Assembly: GCF_018777395.1 (NCBI RefSeq)
Contig: NZ_JAFJYC010000001.1
Location: 1,178,001 to 1,242,000 of the forward strand
From: Candidatus Sodalis endolongispinus
GTDB taxonomy: Bacteria; Pseudomonadota; Gammaproteobacteria; Enterobacterales; Enterobacteriaceae
Direction: 5' to 3'
Length of the DNA stretch: 64,000 nt
The translations under genes were made by a program, and so were the position numbers. Below, one piece after another: positions 39,464-51,857 of the stretch. How positions within the stretch are numbered: the first letter of the stretch is position 1; each line of letters opens with the position of its first letter. A model generated the notes under the pieces. It had not been told where the DNA came from. It worked only from the letters and a program-made list of their open reading frames with translations, and searched no databases.

Positions 39464-40351
39464 GTGCTGGACAGGATAAAGATAGCTTTACAACACCTAC
39501 TGCCTAAACGCTGGCTGACTGAGCTGGCCGGTTGGGGCGCGGAACGCCGCGGCGGCTGGCTTACCCGCGGGGTCATTACGCTGTTTGTGCGCGGGTATAA
39601 GGTCGACATGCAGGAAGCACAGCAGCCGGATGTGGCCGCCTATCCCACCTTTAACACATTTTTTGTCCGGCCCCTGCGCGATGAAGCCCGGCCCATTGAT
39701 GCCGACCCCGCCGTGCTGGTGTTGCCGGCGGACGGGATAATCTCCCAGTTCGGCCCCATCGAAGGCGAGCAGGTGTTCCAGGCGAAGGGCCACCATTATA
39801 GTCTGGAAGCCCTGCTGGCAGGCAATGAGTCGATGATAGACCTGTTCCGCAACGGCAGTTTCGCCACCACCTATCTTGCCCCGCGCGATTATCATCGCGT
39901 ACATATGCCCTGCAACGGCGTATTACGCGAAATGCTGTACGTCCCGGGCGAGCTGTTTTCGGTGAACCCGCTGACAGCGGCCAATATTCCCAATCTGTTC
40001 GCCCGCAACGAGCGGATTATCTGCCTATTTGATACCGATTTCGGCCCGTTGGCGCAGATTATGGTGGGTGCAACCATTGTCGGCAGCATTGAAACCGTGT
40101 GGGCGGGAACCGTCACGCCGCCGCGAGAGGGGATTATCAAGCGTTGGCGCTATCCTCAGGCCGACGCCGACGGGGCGGTGGTGCTGCTCAAAGGCCAGGA
40201 AATGGGGCGTTTCAAGCTGGGCTCTACCGTTATCAATCTGTTCGCCGGCAAAAACGTACTGCTGGGCGATCATCTGTATACCCGTTATGTCACCCGCGTT
40301 GGGCAGCGACTGGCCCACGGCATCGCGCAGACCGACAGCCCGCTGACCTGA
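39464..40351 (+). CDS. psd: Phosphatidylserine decarboxylase
   Basis: Inner membrane pyruvoyl enzyme making phosphatidylethanolamine. 295 residues from GTG 39464. The self-cleavage site LGST is present ([14 protein letters not shown]), as are the catalytic-region segments [12 protein letters not shown] and NLFARNERI. The C-terminus is about 27 residues shorter than in E. coli and lacks the acidic tail after the LGST domain, which is not known to be catalytic. It is followed after 31 bp by mscM, the usual partner. Confidence 0.96.
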   Translation: MLDRIKIALQHLLPKRWLTELAGWGAERRGGWLTRGVITLFVRGYKVDMQEAQQPDVAAYPTFNTFFVRPLRDEARPIDADPAVLVLPADGIISQFGPIEGEQVFQAKGHHYSLEALLAGNESMIDLFRNGSFATTYLAPRDYHRVHMPCNGVLREMLYVPGELFSVNPLTAANIPNLFARNERIICLFDTDFGPLAQIMVGATIVGSIETVWAGTVTPPREGIIKRWRYPQADADGAVVLLKGQEMGRFKLGSTVINLFAGKNVLLGDHLYTRYVTRVGQRLAHGIAQTDSPLT

Positions 40352-40382
40352 ATTACCTACGGTTAACAAGAGAGTTTTCACC

Positions 40383-43300
40383 TTGCGCCTGATTACGATT
40401 TTCCTCCTGGGGTGGCTGCTGGCCTCCCCGGCCTTCGCCGTCAATTTCCCTGACGAGGGCCAGATCAAAAAAGATCTGCAGCAGGCGCAAGATGACAAAA
40501 ACGCGCCGAACCAGGCGGCGATTGTCGAGGCGCTGCAGTCAGCGCTGAACGCCATCGCAGAAGGCAAAGCGTCCAGCGCTAAAATCAGCGAATATCAAAA
40601 GGCTATCGATGATTTTCCGGCGCTCACCCGTCAACTGCGCGATGATAAAGACAGCGAGCCGGATGAGCCTGCCGCGCTCAGCCCTAAACTCGACAGCAGC
40701 GAACTCAATCAACGGCTGTTACAGGCCAACAGTCAATTACTGGATTTGACCGACCAGCTACAGCAAGAGCAAGACCTGGCGCGCGCCATCAGCGACTCGC
40801 TGGGCCTGCTGCCACAGCAACAGACCGAAGCACGCAGAGCGCTAAACGATGTGGAACAGCAGCTCCAGGCGCTGCCCACGCCGGCCTCGCCGTTGGAACA
40901 GGCGCAGGCCACCGCGTTGCAGGCGGAGCAGGCCGCCCGCCGGCTGAAGGTTGAGGAGTGGGACCTCGCTCAGTTGAGCGCCAATAACCGTCAGGAGTTA
41001 TCACGCCTGCGCGGCGAATTGCTAAAAAAACGCCATGATCGTGCGGACAAGGAGCAGCAGGCGCTGCGCAATCAGCTTAATAGCCTGCGTCAGCAGGAGG
41101 CAGAGCAGGCGATTGAACATACTGAAATGCTGGCGGAACAGGTTGGCGAGCTGCCCAAGTCGATCGGCTACCCGTTGCAAACCAACCGCGAACTGTCCAC
41201 CGCGCTGAACCAACAGGCGCAGCGCATGGATCTTATCGCCTCGCAACAACGTCAGGCCGCTTCGCAAACCCTGCAGGTGCGTCAGGCGCTCACCACGCTG
41301 CGCGAGCAGGCACAATGGCTGGATGAATCGCCGGCGCTGGGGGAAACCTTGCGCGCTCAGGTGTCCAGGCTGCCGGAGATGCCGAAGCCGCAGCAGCTTG
41401 ACAGCGATATGGCCCAGCTGCGCGTCCAGCGCCTGCATTTTGAAGACTTAATGAACAAGCTGCCGCAACTTGCTCAGGGCGCGCAGGATGACGGGTCACC
41501 GCTGACGCCGGCGCAGCGCCGCATTCTCGACGCGCAGCTCGCCACCCAGCGCAATCTGCTCAATGCGTTGCTGACCGGGTGCGACACGCAGATCCTGGAG
41601 CTCACCAAGCTGAAAGTGGCCAATAGCCGGCTTGAAGAAGCGATGAATGAGATTCAGGAAGCGGCCCACCGCTATCTGTTCTGGGTGGCCGACGTGAGTC
41701 CGATTACGCTTTCCTATCCGCTACACGTTGGACTTGATCTGCGCCGGCTGGTGACCCTGGACACTTTCAGCCAGTTGACCCACGCGATCGGCATGATGCT
41801 GACCAGCCAGGAAACGCTCATTCCACTGTTCTGGGCGCTGCTGCTGGTCGGTTTCAGCCTCAGTTCACGCCGGCATTATCATGCCTTTCTCGATCGTTCC
41901 AGCAGCCGGGTGGGGAAAGTCAATCAAGACCATTTTTCCCTGACCCTGCGCAATGTGTTATGGTCGGTGCTGGTTGCCCTGCCGCTGCCGGTCCTGTGGG
42001 CGGCGCTGGGCTATGGATTGCGCCACGCCTGGCCCTATCCGGTGGCGGTCGCCATCGGCGACGGCGTCAGCGCCACGGTGCCGGTGCTGTGGGTATTTAT
42101 GGTGTGCGCTCACTTCGCCCGCCCGCAGGGGCTGTTCGTGGTGCATTTCGGTTGGCCAAAGCAGCAGGTGAAACGGGCACTGCGTTATTACACGCTGTCT
42201 ATTGGCATGATCGTACCGCTGATCATGGCGCTAATTTCTTTTGATAACTACAGCGAACGGGAGTTTGCCGGCACCCTGGGCCGATTATGCTTTGTTCTGT
42301 TGTGCGCCTGTCTGGCGCTGGTCACCAGCAGCCTGAAACGCGCCGGCCTGCCGTTGTATCTCGATAAGCATGGCGCCGGCAATAATGTCGTCAATCGTTC
42401 GCTATGGAATCTGATGATCTGCGCGCCTATCGTTGCCGCCGCCGCGGCGTGTCTGGGGCATCTGGCAACGGCGCAAGCGCTGCTGGCGCGGCTGGAAACA
42501 TCGGTATCGATTTGGTTTCTATTGCTGATTATCTATCACATTATCCGCCGCTGGATGTTTATTCAGCGGCGACGCATCGCATTTGAGCGTACCAAGCAGC
42601 GCCGCGCGGAGATGCTGGCCCAGCGGGCGCGCAATGAAGAAGATTTGTCGCAATCACAGCTGAATGAGGTCGCCGCCGAGGTCGATGAGAAGGTGCTGGA
42701 TCTCGATACCATCAGCGCACAATCGCTGCAGCTGGTACGGTCGATTCTGACGCTGATCGCGCTGCTATCGGTGACTTTACTGTGGTCAGAGCTGCATTCG
42801 GCGTTTGGTTTCCTGGAAAATATCACTTTGTGGGATGCCACTTCGACGAATCAAGGGGTAGATAGCATTCAGCCGATTGCGCTCGGCGCAGTGCTGATAG
42901 CCATACTGGTCTTGATTATCACCACTCAAATGGTGCGCAATTTACCCGCGTTGCTCGAGCTGGCGCTACTGCAGCATTTGGATTTGACCCCCGGGACCGG
43001 TTATGCCATTACCACGCTGACCAAATACGGTCTGCTGCTGCTGGGGGGGCTTATCGGTTTTTCCATGATAGGCATCGAGTGGTCGAAATTGCAGTGGCTG
43101 GTAGCGGCATTGGGCGTTGGGCTGGGGTTTGGTCTGCAGGAGATCTTCGCCAACTTTATTTCCGGTCTGATGATCTTGTTTGAAAAACCGATCCGTATTG
43201 GCGATACCGTGACCATTCGTAACCTGACCGGCAATATTACCCGGATCAATACCCGCGCCACTACAATCACCGACTGGGATCGGAAAGAAATCATCGTTCC

Positions 43301-43703
43301 CAACAAGGCGTTTATCACCGAACAATTCGTCAACTGGTCGCTGTCCGATACCGTAACGCGCGTGGTGCTTAGCGTGCCCGCTCCGGCCGGCGCCAATATT
43401 GAACAGGTGACCCATATTCTGGTGCAGGCGGCGCGCCGTTGTCCGCTGGTGCTTGAGTTGCCGGCGCCGGAGGCCTTTTTGGTGGACTTGCAACAGGGTT
43501 TGCCGCTGTTTGAGCTGCGAATGCACGCGGCAGAGATGGGGCATCGGATGCCGCTGCGCCACCAGGTGCACGCGCTGATCCTCGAAGGCTATCACGAACA
43601 CGGTATGGAATTACCCTTCCCTCCCTTCCAGCTGCGCCAGAATCAGATTAAGGCTGATAATACGCCCGGTAACCGCATTAAGCCGGAAAGCGGCTCGCTT
43701 TGA
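40383..43703 (+). CDS. mscM: Miniconductance mechanosensitive channel MscM (YjeP)
   Basis: Large MscS-family channel of the inner membrane, 1106 residues (1107 in E. coli). A signal peptide (LLASPAFA) precedes a long periplasmic Gln/Leu-rich coiled-coil domain of about 450 residues. Several transmembrane helices follow, then the MscS pore/beta domain with GVGLGFGLQEIFANFISGL and RIGDTVTIRNLTGNI. The start is TTG at 40383 (MRLITIFLL). No lesion is seen over 3.3 kb, notable in a window with so much decay. It is presumably co-transcribed with psd. Confidence 0.95.
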   Translation: MRLITIFLLGWLLASPAFAVNFPDEGQIKKDLQQAQDDKNAPNQAAIVEALQSALNAIAEGKASSAKISEYQKAIDDFPALTRQLRDDKDSEPDEPAALSPKLDSSELNQRLLQANSQLLDLTDQLQQEQDLARAISDSLGLLPQQQTEARRALNDVEQQLQALPTPASPLEQAQATALQAEQAARRLKVEEWDLAQLSANNRQELSRLRGELLKKRHDRADKEQQALRNQLNSLRQQEAEQAIEHTEMLAEQVGELPKSIGYPLQTNRELSTALNQQAQRMDLIASQQRQAASQTLQVRQALTTLREQAQWLDESPALGETLRAQVSRLPEMPKPQQLDSDMAQLRVQRLHFEDLMNKLPQLAQGAQDDGSPLTPAQRRILDAQLATQRNLLNALLTGCDTQILELTKLKVANSRLEEAMNEIQEAAHRYLFWVADVSPITLSYPLHVGLDLRRLVTLDTFSQLTHAIGMMLTSQETLIPLFWALLLVGFSLSSRRHYHAFLDRSSSRVGKVNQDHFSLTLRNVLWSVLVALPLPVLWAALGYGLRHAWPYPVAVAIGDGVSATVPVLWVFMVCAHFARPQGLFVVHFGWPKQQVKRALRYYTLSIGMIVPLIMALISFDNYSEREFAGTLGRLCFVLLCACLALVTSSLKRAGLPLYLDKHGAGNNVVNRSLWNLMICAPIVAAAAACLGHLATAQALLARLETSVSIWFLLLIIYHIIRRWMFIQRRRIAFERTKQRRAEMLAQRARNEEDLSQSQLNEVAAEVDEKVLDLDTISAQSLQLVRSILTLIALLSVTLLWSELHSAFGFLENITLWDATSTNQGVDSIQPIALGAVLIAILVLIITTQMVRNLPALLELALLQHLDLTPGTGYAITTLTKYGLLLLGGLIGFSMIGIEWSKLQWLVAALGVGLGFGLQEIFANFISGLMILFEKPIRIGDTVTIRNLTGNITRINTRATTITDWDRKEIIVPNKAFITEQFVNWSLSDTVTRVVLSVPAPAGANIEQVTHILVQAARRCPLVLELPAPEAFLVDLQQGLPLFELRMHAAEMGHRMPLRHQVHALILEGYHEHGMELPFPPFQLRQNQIKADNTPGNRIKPESGSL

Positions 43704-43890
43704 CGGCCGGGGTGCCGCCACCTGCCCCCGACGGCTGAACGTCGCGGCAGTTGTGCCGTCCCCGCCGGTACCGCGAGGTCAGGGAGGCGGTGCCAACGGG
43801 CGCAGGCGGTGTCGGCGGAGACGGGATACATGGGGGAGTCACGACGTTACCGACAGCACTCGTTTAGACGAGCATTAGCAGCGTTAGCGC

Positions 43891-44868
43891 TTAGGCGCGC
43901 TCCACCGGAAAAGCGATAACATCGCTCAAGCGCTCGGCTTTAAGCGCCAGCATGACCAGCCGGTCGACGCCCAACGCTACACCGGAACATTCCGGCATCC
44001 CTTGTGCCAGGGCCGCCAGTAAATTCTCATCGATAGGCTGCTCGCCAAGCGTCATCGCCGCCCGCTTGCGATTGTCCTGCTCGAAGCGTTGACGCTGCTC
44101 ACGCGCATCGGTCAGCTCACGGAAGCCATTAGCCAGCTCGATGCCTTTGAAATAGACTTCAAACCGGTCCGCTACCCGATGATCCTCGGTGCTGATTTCT
44201 GCCAGCGCGGCCTGAGAAGCGGGGAAATGGTAAACGAAAGCCGGCTTATCGTGGCCGATATTCGGCTCCACCACCATCGCAAACAGCAGTTGCAGAAGCG
44301 TATCGCGATCGTCTTCCGTCGAGGCCGCCTCTTTAAGATCCCATTTTACCGCCGCGTCATACAACTGCCCCTTGTCCGCCGATAAGGGATCGATTCCCAC
44401 ATGGCGGGTGAACACCTGCTGATAAGAAAGCGTTTCCGCACTGTCGCAGTCCAGGATTTGCTGCATCAGATCGTCGACCTCATTCATCAGACGGTACATG
44501 TCGTAATGGGGACGATACCACTCAAGCATGGTAAATTCTGGATTATGATAACGGCCGGCTTCCTCATTACGAAAACTGCGGCACAGCTGGAAAATAGGGC
44601 CGCTTCCCGCCGCCAGCAAGCGCTTCATGTGATATTCTGGGCTGGTCATCAGGTACAGCGGCATGCCGTCAGCCGCTCCCGGTCCGATGTAACGGGTCTG
44701 GAAAGGAACAAGATGGATATCCGTTACCGTGGCTTGACTCATCGCCGGCGTTTCCACTTCAAATAATCCGCGTTCGCTGAAAAACCGCCGGATCTGGGCC
44801 ACGATAGCAGCGCGCTTTAACAAATTGGCAATAGGCGCGCTTGGTTGCCAGCTGGCCGAATCGCTCAT
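43891..44868 (-). CDS. epmA: EF-P--(R)-beta-lysine ligase EpmA
   Basis: LysRS-like enzyme that attaches (R)-beta-lysine (made by EpmB) to Lys34 of EF-P. ATG 44868 has GGAGGG upstream and gives 325 residues, the E. coli length. Class II synthetase motifs are [13 protein letters not shown] (1), [20 protein letters not shown] (2) and [12 protein letters not shown] (3). The tRNA-anticodon domain is absent, as expected. It appears intact, whereas its partner epmB (47110-48138) has an amber codon. Confidence 0.95.
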   Translation of the reverse strand: MSDSASWQPSAPIANLLKRAAIVAQIRRFFSERGLFEVETPAMSQATVTDIHLVPFQTRYIGPGAADGMPLYLMTSPEYHMKRLLAAGSGPIFQLCRSFRNEEAGRYHNPEFTMLEWYRPHYDMYRLMNEVDDLMQQILDCDSAETLSYQQVFTRHVGIDPLSADKGQLYDAAVKWDLKEAASTEDDRDTLLQLLFAMVVEPNIGHDKPAFVYHFPASQAALAEISTEDHRVADRFEVYFKGIELANGFRELTDAREQRQRFEQDNRKRAAMTLGEQPIDENLLAALAQGMPECSGVALGVDRLVMLALKAERLSDVIAFPVERA

Positions 44869-45100
44869 AGCTTTCCCTCCGTTAAGCAGGGGATGCAGTC
44901 TACCCGTATCTTTGAGCGCAAACAAACATCACCGTCGCGCTTTTTAACCTCGATCCCGTGCCGTCAGGCCGCGCGTTAACGCTTTCCATGTTTAATACAA
45001 CTACATGGCGTGCTTGACGTCAGTCGTCCTTGCGGGTTTTATTATCATTCCGCGGCGGAATACTACACTTAACATTCTTTTCCCTCATGGATGATGCGCT

Positions 45101-45643
45101 ATGGCTGTATGGAGAAACCTTTCGCTGCTCCTCTCTTCTCTACTGTCTTTATCCTGCAGCGTATCGCCGCCTGCCGGCGTGAAACCAGTTGATCATTTTA
45201 CCGTCGATCGCTATTTGGGCACATGGTATGAAATTGCCCGTCTCGATCACACTTTTGAACGCGGTCTGAGTCATGTCACCGCGCGGTATGTTCTCCGCCC
45301 TAACGGCAGTCTCAAAGTTATCAATAGGGGATACTCCGCGGCCAAACAACGCTGGCAGCAGAATATTGGTAAGGCTCACTTTATTGGCTCACCGCATACG
45401 GCGTCGCTAAAGGTGTCGTTTTTCGGGCCCTTTTACGGCGGTTATCATGTTATCGCACTGGATAAAGATTACCGTTACGCACTGGTCGCCGGACCGAGCC
45501 ATGATTACTTGTGGCTATTGTCGCGTACTCCAACGCTTGAGGAGCAGGCCAGGCAAGCGCTGCTGCAGACCGCAAGGACGTTTTATTTCCCGGTGGATGA
45601 CCTGATTTGGGTCAAACAGGACATGCCACCGCCGTCGACATAA
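45101..45643 (+). CDS. blc: Outer membrane lipocalin Blc
   Basis: Bacterial lipocalin lipoprotein, 180 residues. A signal sequence with lipobox LSLSC leads to the lipocalin motif YLGTWYEIARLDHTFERG. The second conserved region is GGYHVIALDKDYRYALVAGP and the third contains WLLSRTPTL. Expected to bind lysophospholipid or fatty acid at the outer membrane. It is divergent from epmA. In E. coli frdABCD and ampC separate them; here only about 230 bp remain. It appears intact. Confidence 0.93.
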   Translation: MAVWRNLSLLLSSLLSLSCSVSPPAGVKPVDHFTVDRYLGTWYEIARLDHTFERGLSHVTARYVLRPNGSLKVINRGYSAAKQRWQQNIGKAHFIGSPHTASLKVSFFGPFYGGYHVIALDKDYRYALVAGPSHDYLWLLSRTPTLEEQARQALLQTARTFYFPVDDLIWVKQDMPPPST

Positions 45644-46059
45644 GCCGTGAGTGCGCCACCACACCCGGTGCGCGACCACCTGCCGCATAAGCAGCCCCCG
45701 TTGAGTGCTATGGAGGCAATGAGATTACGCTAGCGCAAATCACCGGCGAAGATAAGGGAGTCAGAGCGGTTGCGCGCGGTGAATAAACCTTGGCAAACGG
45801 AAAAACAGATGCCATTCGCGGCTATGAAGCGGCGAGAAATTATGCGTGGACAGCTGTGACCCTGGCTAACACAGCGGCTATTAGGGACATCAGGGTTCAC
45901 AAGGGAAACGGGGTAGTAGAAGGTCAAAGCAAGCAAAGGGATACGGCCAAACACGTGTTATGGCCGTACCACCCCAAGGGCATCGCCAGTGCAGAATCAC
46001 CCAACACACCCGCAGGGTGCCGTACGCCAAGGTGAAACGGGATAATTACCGGCGTGCCA
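45644..46059. other. Intergenic region where sugE is expected
   Basis: About 415 bases between blc and ecnB. E. coli has sugE (gdx) here; no remnant is recognisable on either strand. One short inverted repeat (ATACGGCC at 45940 and GGCCGTAC at 45962) flanks AAACACGTGTT. Confidence 0.4.
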
Positions 46060-46191
46060 TTACTGTGCTGCGCGCTGAATTGCCTCACCACCTGCAGAGA
46101 CGTCTTCGCCGGCGCCGCGGGTGGTGTTACATGCGGTCAGAGAAGACAACACCATAACTAATAACAGGGCAATGATAGTTTTTTTCAACAT
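46060..46191 (-). CDS. ecnB: Entericidin B lipoprotein
   Basis: 43-residue lipoprotein from ATG 46191 ([13 protein letters not shown]), with TATAAGGAT upstream. The signal sequence ends in the lipobox LTAC and the mature part begins [12 protein letters not shown], the entericidin signature. EcnB is the bacteriolytic partner of the entericidin pair in E. coli. It is second after ecnA downstream of efp, as in E. coli. Too short for common gene-length cut-offs. Confidence 0.85.
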   Translation of the reverse strand: MLKKTIIALLLVMVLSSLTACNTTRGAGEDVSAGGEAIQRAAQ

Positions 46192-46298
46192 AATATTATC
46201 CTTATAATGAACACCAAACGTGATTCACTATAAGCATAGTTTAACTATCCGTTTTTGGCGGCCAACAGGCGCACTTTCAGACTTTTTACGCGTTGTAA

Positions 46299-46421
46299 TC
46301 AGCTAGCTACACGGGAAATCGCCCCGCCGAGATGCTGCACATCTTCCCCGAAGCCGCGTGTGGTATTACACCCGCTCAACACCGTTAACGCTAAAACAGC
46401 GAGCAGCAATAACCTGGTCAT
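46299..46421 (-). CDS. ecnA: Entericidin A lipoprotein
   Basis: 40-residue lipoprotein from ATG 46421 (MTRLLLLAVLALTV), lipobox LSGC, mature part CNTTRGFGEDVQHLGGAISR, very close to E. coli EcnA. EcnA is described as the antidote to EcnB. It lies 80 bp downstream of efp on the same strand. No lesion is seen. Confidence 0.87.
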   Translation of the reverse strand: MTRLLLLAVLALTVLSGCNTTRGFGEDVQHLGGAISRVAS

Positions 46422-46501
46422 CTTTGCCAACTTGAGTCTTACATTTCACGAATGCCAAAAATTAGCAACGGCCGCCTCGGGGCGGCATTTCCCGCACGGC
46501 G

Positions 46502-47068
46502 TTATTTGACTCGGGAGACATACTCGCCGGAGCGGGTATCCACTTTGATCACTTCACCAATCTGCACAAACAGCGGCACTTTCACCACCGCGCCGGTGGT
46601 GAGCGTGGCCGGCTTGCCGCCGGTGCCTGCGGTATCGCCTTTCAGGCCCGGATCGGTTTCCGTGATTTCCAGCTCGACGAAGTTAGGCGGCGTCACGGCA
46701 ATCGGCTGGCCGTTCCATAGGGTCAGCACACACTCGGCCTGTTCCACCAGCCATTTGGCATTGTCGCCCACCGCTTTAACATCGGCAGCCAACTGCTCAA
46801 AGTTTTCGTTATTCATGAAATGCCAAAACTCACCGTCGTTGTACAGATATGTCAGGTTCATATCCATCACATCGGCGGCTTCCACCGAGTCACCGGATTT
46901 GAAGGTTTTTTCCAGCACTTTGCCGGAAACCAGCTTGCGCAGACGGACCCGGTTGAACGCCTGACCTTTGCCGGGCTTCACGAATTCATTCTCAATGATC
47001 GCGCACGGCTCGCCATCAAGCATGATTTTAAGACCGGAACGGAATTCATTGGTACTATAAGACGCCAT
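46502..47068 (-). CDS. efp: Translation elongation factor P
   Basis: Relieves ribosome stalling at polyproline. 188 residues from ATG 47068 ([14 protein letters not shown]); upstream frame extension ignored. Lys34, the site of beta-lysylation, is present in [14 protein letters not shown]. Domains II and III are complete ([40 protein letters not shown]). Divergent from epmB. The protein is intact, but the modification pathway may be impaired because epmB carries a stop. Confidence 0.97.
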   Translation of the reverse strand: MASYSTNEFRSGLKIMLDGEPCAIIENEFVKPGKGQAFNRVRLRKLVSGKVLEKTFKSGDSVEAADVMDMNLTYLYNDGEFWHFMNNENFEQLAADVKAVGDNAKWLVEQAECVLTLWNGQPIAVTPPNFVELEITETDPGLKGDTAGTGGKPATLTTGAVVKVPLFVQIGEVIKVDTRSGEYVSRVK

Positions 47069-47109
47069 GGTGGTCCTATTAAATATAAACTTGGTAATTA
47101 AGCCAAAAA

Positions 47110-48138
47110 ATGGCACATATTATAACCCGAAATACGCTCGCTAGAGAAGATTGGTTACATCAACTTGCCGATGTCATTACCGACCCTGTGCAACTTCTTG
47201 AGCTTCTCGGGCTCGATCGGCACCCCGGCCTGCGCGAAGGTGCCGAGGCACGGCGCTTGTTCCCGTTCCGCGTCCCCCACGCTTTTGCGGCGCGCATGCT
47301 CGCGGGCGACCCGGACGATCCACTGCTGCGCCAGGTGATTACGGCGCGCGAGGAGTTCGATGTGGCGCCGGGATTCAGCACCGACCCGCTGGACGAACAG
47401 CACAGCGTGGTGCCCGGCCTGCTGCATAAATATCAAAACCGCGCGCTGTTGCTGGTGAAAGGCAGCTGTGCGGTCAATTGCCGCTACTGTTTCCGGCGCC
47501 ATTTCCCCTATCAGGAAAATCAGGGCAACAAAACGAACTGGCTGCGTGCCGTTGCCTATATCCGCCAACACCCTTAGCTGAATGAAATCATTCTTTCCGG
47601 CGGCGATCCGTTAATGGCTAAAGATCACGAGCTGGATGAACTTATCTGCCTGCTGGAAGAGATCCCTCACCTGACCACCCTACGCATTCACAGAAGACTG
47701 CCAGTGGTGATCCCGGCCCGTATTACCGCACGTCTATGCCAGCGGTTGGCTGGCTGCCGACTCAAGGTGGTATTGGTAACGCACATCAACCATGCGCGCG
47801 AAATCGATGCCGCTTTGTGCGAGAGTACGACACGGTTGCGCAATGCGCTGGTGACTTTACTTAACCAAAGCGTCCTGCTGCGCGGGGTCAATGATAACGC
47901 CGATACGCTGGCGGCGCTGAGTGAAGCCTTGTTCGCCGCCGGCATTCTGCCCTACTACCTACATGTTTTGGACAGGGTGCAGGGGGCGGCGCATTTTATG
48001 GTAGAGGATAAGCAAGCAAGGGAGATCATGCAGCAGCTACTGAAGAAAGTCTCAGGCTATCTGGTGCCGCGACTGGCGCGGGAAATCGGCGGCGAACGCA
48101 GCAAAACACCACTGGATCTTGGATTGCGGCAACGCTGA
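47110..48138 (+). pseudogene. epmB: EF-P lysine 2,3-aminomutase EpmB, in-frame amber codon
   Basis: Radical-SAM/PLP enzyme that makes (R)-beta-lysine for EF-P. Residues 1-155 include the radical-SAM cluster CAVNCRYCFRRHFPY. Then comes TAG at 47575-47577 (QHP*LNEIILSGGDPLM), where E. coli has Glu, so GAG to TAG is likely. The same frame continues without further damage for 187 codons, through PYYLHVLDRVQGAAHFM and LVPRLAREIGGE to the end. A single recent nonsense mutation; the truncated product would lack the PLP domain. Confidence 0.93.
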
Positions 48139-48281
48139 TGGCGAAAATTGCGCGACGTGTTACGCTCCAGTGCGCCGGATGGCGTACCATTACCCGGGAT
48201 TTGCCGGGCGACGCACCCTGGCCTGTTAAAGGCCGGGGATGCACGGAGCCGGCAAACGCCAGCTATCGTTGCCGCCGGGCA

Positions 48282-48634
48282 TTATGGGCAGGTAAAGACT
48301 TTTCCTTGAATTTTGCTGTCCAGCGGCACAAAGCTCGCCAGGTAGGTTTCTTACTAACCGGACTGGTGGCACCGTAAATGACATTGCCACCCATAGCCGC
48401 CGCACGGTTCCTTAAATCATTCGCCGCGCCGCGCATGGCGCTGTTATCACCGTTTTGCCCGGAAAGCCAATTGCTCTGGGTACCGGTAAGCTCGCCCAAA
48501 AGGCGGCACTCGCTGCCGGGCTGTTCGTCGGTGAAACGCACCGATTGGCCGGCTGCCGTTAATTCATGTGTGCTGCTGCATCCCGCCATCAACAGACTGC
48601 CGGCACAAAGCATCATTAAGAATGTGGTCCGCAT
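48282..48634 (-). pseudogene. yjeI: YjeI lipoprotein, C-terminal frameshift
   Basis: DUF4156 lipoprotein, about 117 residues in E. coli. From ATG 48634 (GAGGAAAAG upstream) it has signal sequence and lipobox LMAGC, then AAGQSVRFTDEQPGSECRLL and AMRGAANDLRNRAAAMGGNV. After YGATSP the frame slips near 48345. The expected C-terminus YLASFVPLDSKIQGKVFTCP is present in another frame, ending at 48282. The slipped frame instead runs to 48263 with an unrelated basic tail. Only the last 25-30 residues are affected, so some function may persist. Confidence 0.75.
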
Positions 48635-48784
48635 CTTTTCCTCATGAGTTCCTGTAGGGTGGAGCAAATTGGCTGTGTGCGCCACGCTTCCCTCCGTCGC
48701 AGCCAGTCCGTATTTTTCGGCGATCCGCCCTGTGGACGCCCTGAGTTTATACCTTAAAACCCGCTTCGTTGATAATTTTTTACC

Positions 48785-48822
48785 AAAAAAACAAAACCCC
48801 CGGCTTGCCGGGGGTTTCTGAG
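48785..48822 (-). terminator. Rho-independent terminator after groEL
   Basis: On the minus strand ACCCCCGGCAAGCCGGGGGT forms a strong hairpin, followed by TTTTGTTTTTTT. It ends the groES-groEL operon. Confidence 0.92.
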
Positions 48823-48842
48823 CAATCAACGGTGTGGGGGAA

Positions 48843-50510
<1,668 letters not shown>

Positions 50511-50534
50511 TCAGTTCAGATGATTACGCGCGGA

Positions 50535-50855
<321 letters not shown>

Positions 50856-50912
50856 TCAGTTTTTTTGGGATGAATGCCCGGCATGACATCATGCCCGGCC
50901 TCGTGGTGATTA

Positions 50913-50942
50913 AGATGGGGGCGTTCGGGGAAGCTTCAAGGG
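50913..50942 (-). promoter_or_regulatory. Sigma-32 heat-shock promoter of groESL
   Basis: Minus strand: -35 box CCCTTGAAG (50934-50942) and -10 box CCCCATCT (50913-50920), 14 bp between the core hexamers. This matches the RpoH consensus (CTTGAA, 13-14 bp, CCCCAT) and the E. coli groE promoter. Confidence 0.85.
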
Positions 50943-51047
50943 GGTAAAAAAAATTTTTTCATTTACGCGAACAATTTTTCGCCGCAATAAATTTAACATC
51001 AATTCAATCAATAAGTTACAAGTTATCACCCCATCCCATTTTTTCGC

Positions 51048-51503
51048 TTATTTCTCGTCGTCGTGCCGGTCGTTTAACCTATCGTGAGGAAGGTCATGAC
51101 GATGGTACTCGCCCTCGAAGGTTTCTCCCCCGGCGCCCTGACCACGCTGAAACCGCAGATAAAACAGCAGGCGCAGCGTTATCAGATTTTGTATCGGTGG
51201 CAATAACAGCAGCAGACCGAGAAAATCGGTGAAAAAACCGGGCAGCAGCAGCAAAAATCCCGCCAGCAGCAGAGAAACGCTTTTGATCATCTCGCCGGCG
51301 GGGTTCTCCCCGCGGGCCAGTTTCACCTGCATTTGCCCCAGAATGCGCAGCCCCTGAGCGCGCACCAGCGAGACGCCGATAAAAGAGGTGGCGATCACCA
51401 GTAATAGTGTCGCCAACACGCCAAGCACCTGAGCGACCAGTATGAAGAGGGAAATCTCAATATAGGTGATGATAAAGATAATGATTAACGGTATCCAGCG
51501 CAC
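51048..51503 (-). CDS. fxsA: Inner membrane protein FxsA
   Basis: Membrane protein whose overproduction relieves F-plasmid exclusion of phage T7. GTG 51503 with AGGAG upstream gives 151 residues (VRWIPLIIIFIITYIEISLF), aligning with the E. coli start. Four hydrophobic segments are seen, including MIKSVSLLLAGFLLLLPGFF, and a charged His/Asp-rich cytosolic tail. A longer frame opens at 51635 but lacks family similarity. It lies between groES and aspA, as in E. coli. Intact. Confidence 0.92.
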   Translation of the reverse strand: MRWIPLIIIFIITYIEISLFILVAQVLGVLATLLLVIATSFIGVSLVRAQGLRILGQMQVKLARGENPAGEMIKSVSLLLAGFLLLLPGFFTDFLGLLLLLPPIQNLITLRLLFYLRFQRGQGAGGETFEGEYHRHDLPHDRLNDRHDDEK

Positions 51504-51857
51504 CGAATTCTCCTGTGTTATCGATTGCGATGGCGAAAGTCGCAGACCCTGAACGCTAAAATTCGCCACCGCAAAAAAATGAGCCTTGTTGCCGGCTTGT
51601 CTTAGTGTAATGGTATCCCCCAAGGCGATTTTCAAGCAGCACGCCGGGTCGTGGTCCGCCAGAGTAACAGACCGCCGTCGCTAACGGGTTAAATAAAAAC
51701 GATTAACTAAGCGTGATCGACTTAATGGTCTTGTCTTAATGACAGAATATAATGGCAAAAATAAAATCCGCATCAGTTAAAGACACTGCATAGAGTAAAT
51801 ATTAACCCATTTTCTTTTAACATTAATGATAAAGACCGACAATTACAAGGAAGACGC

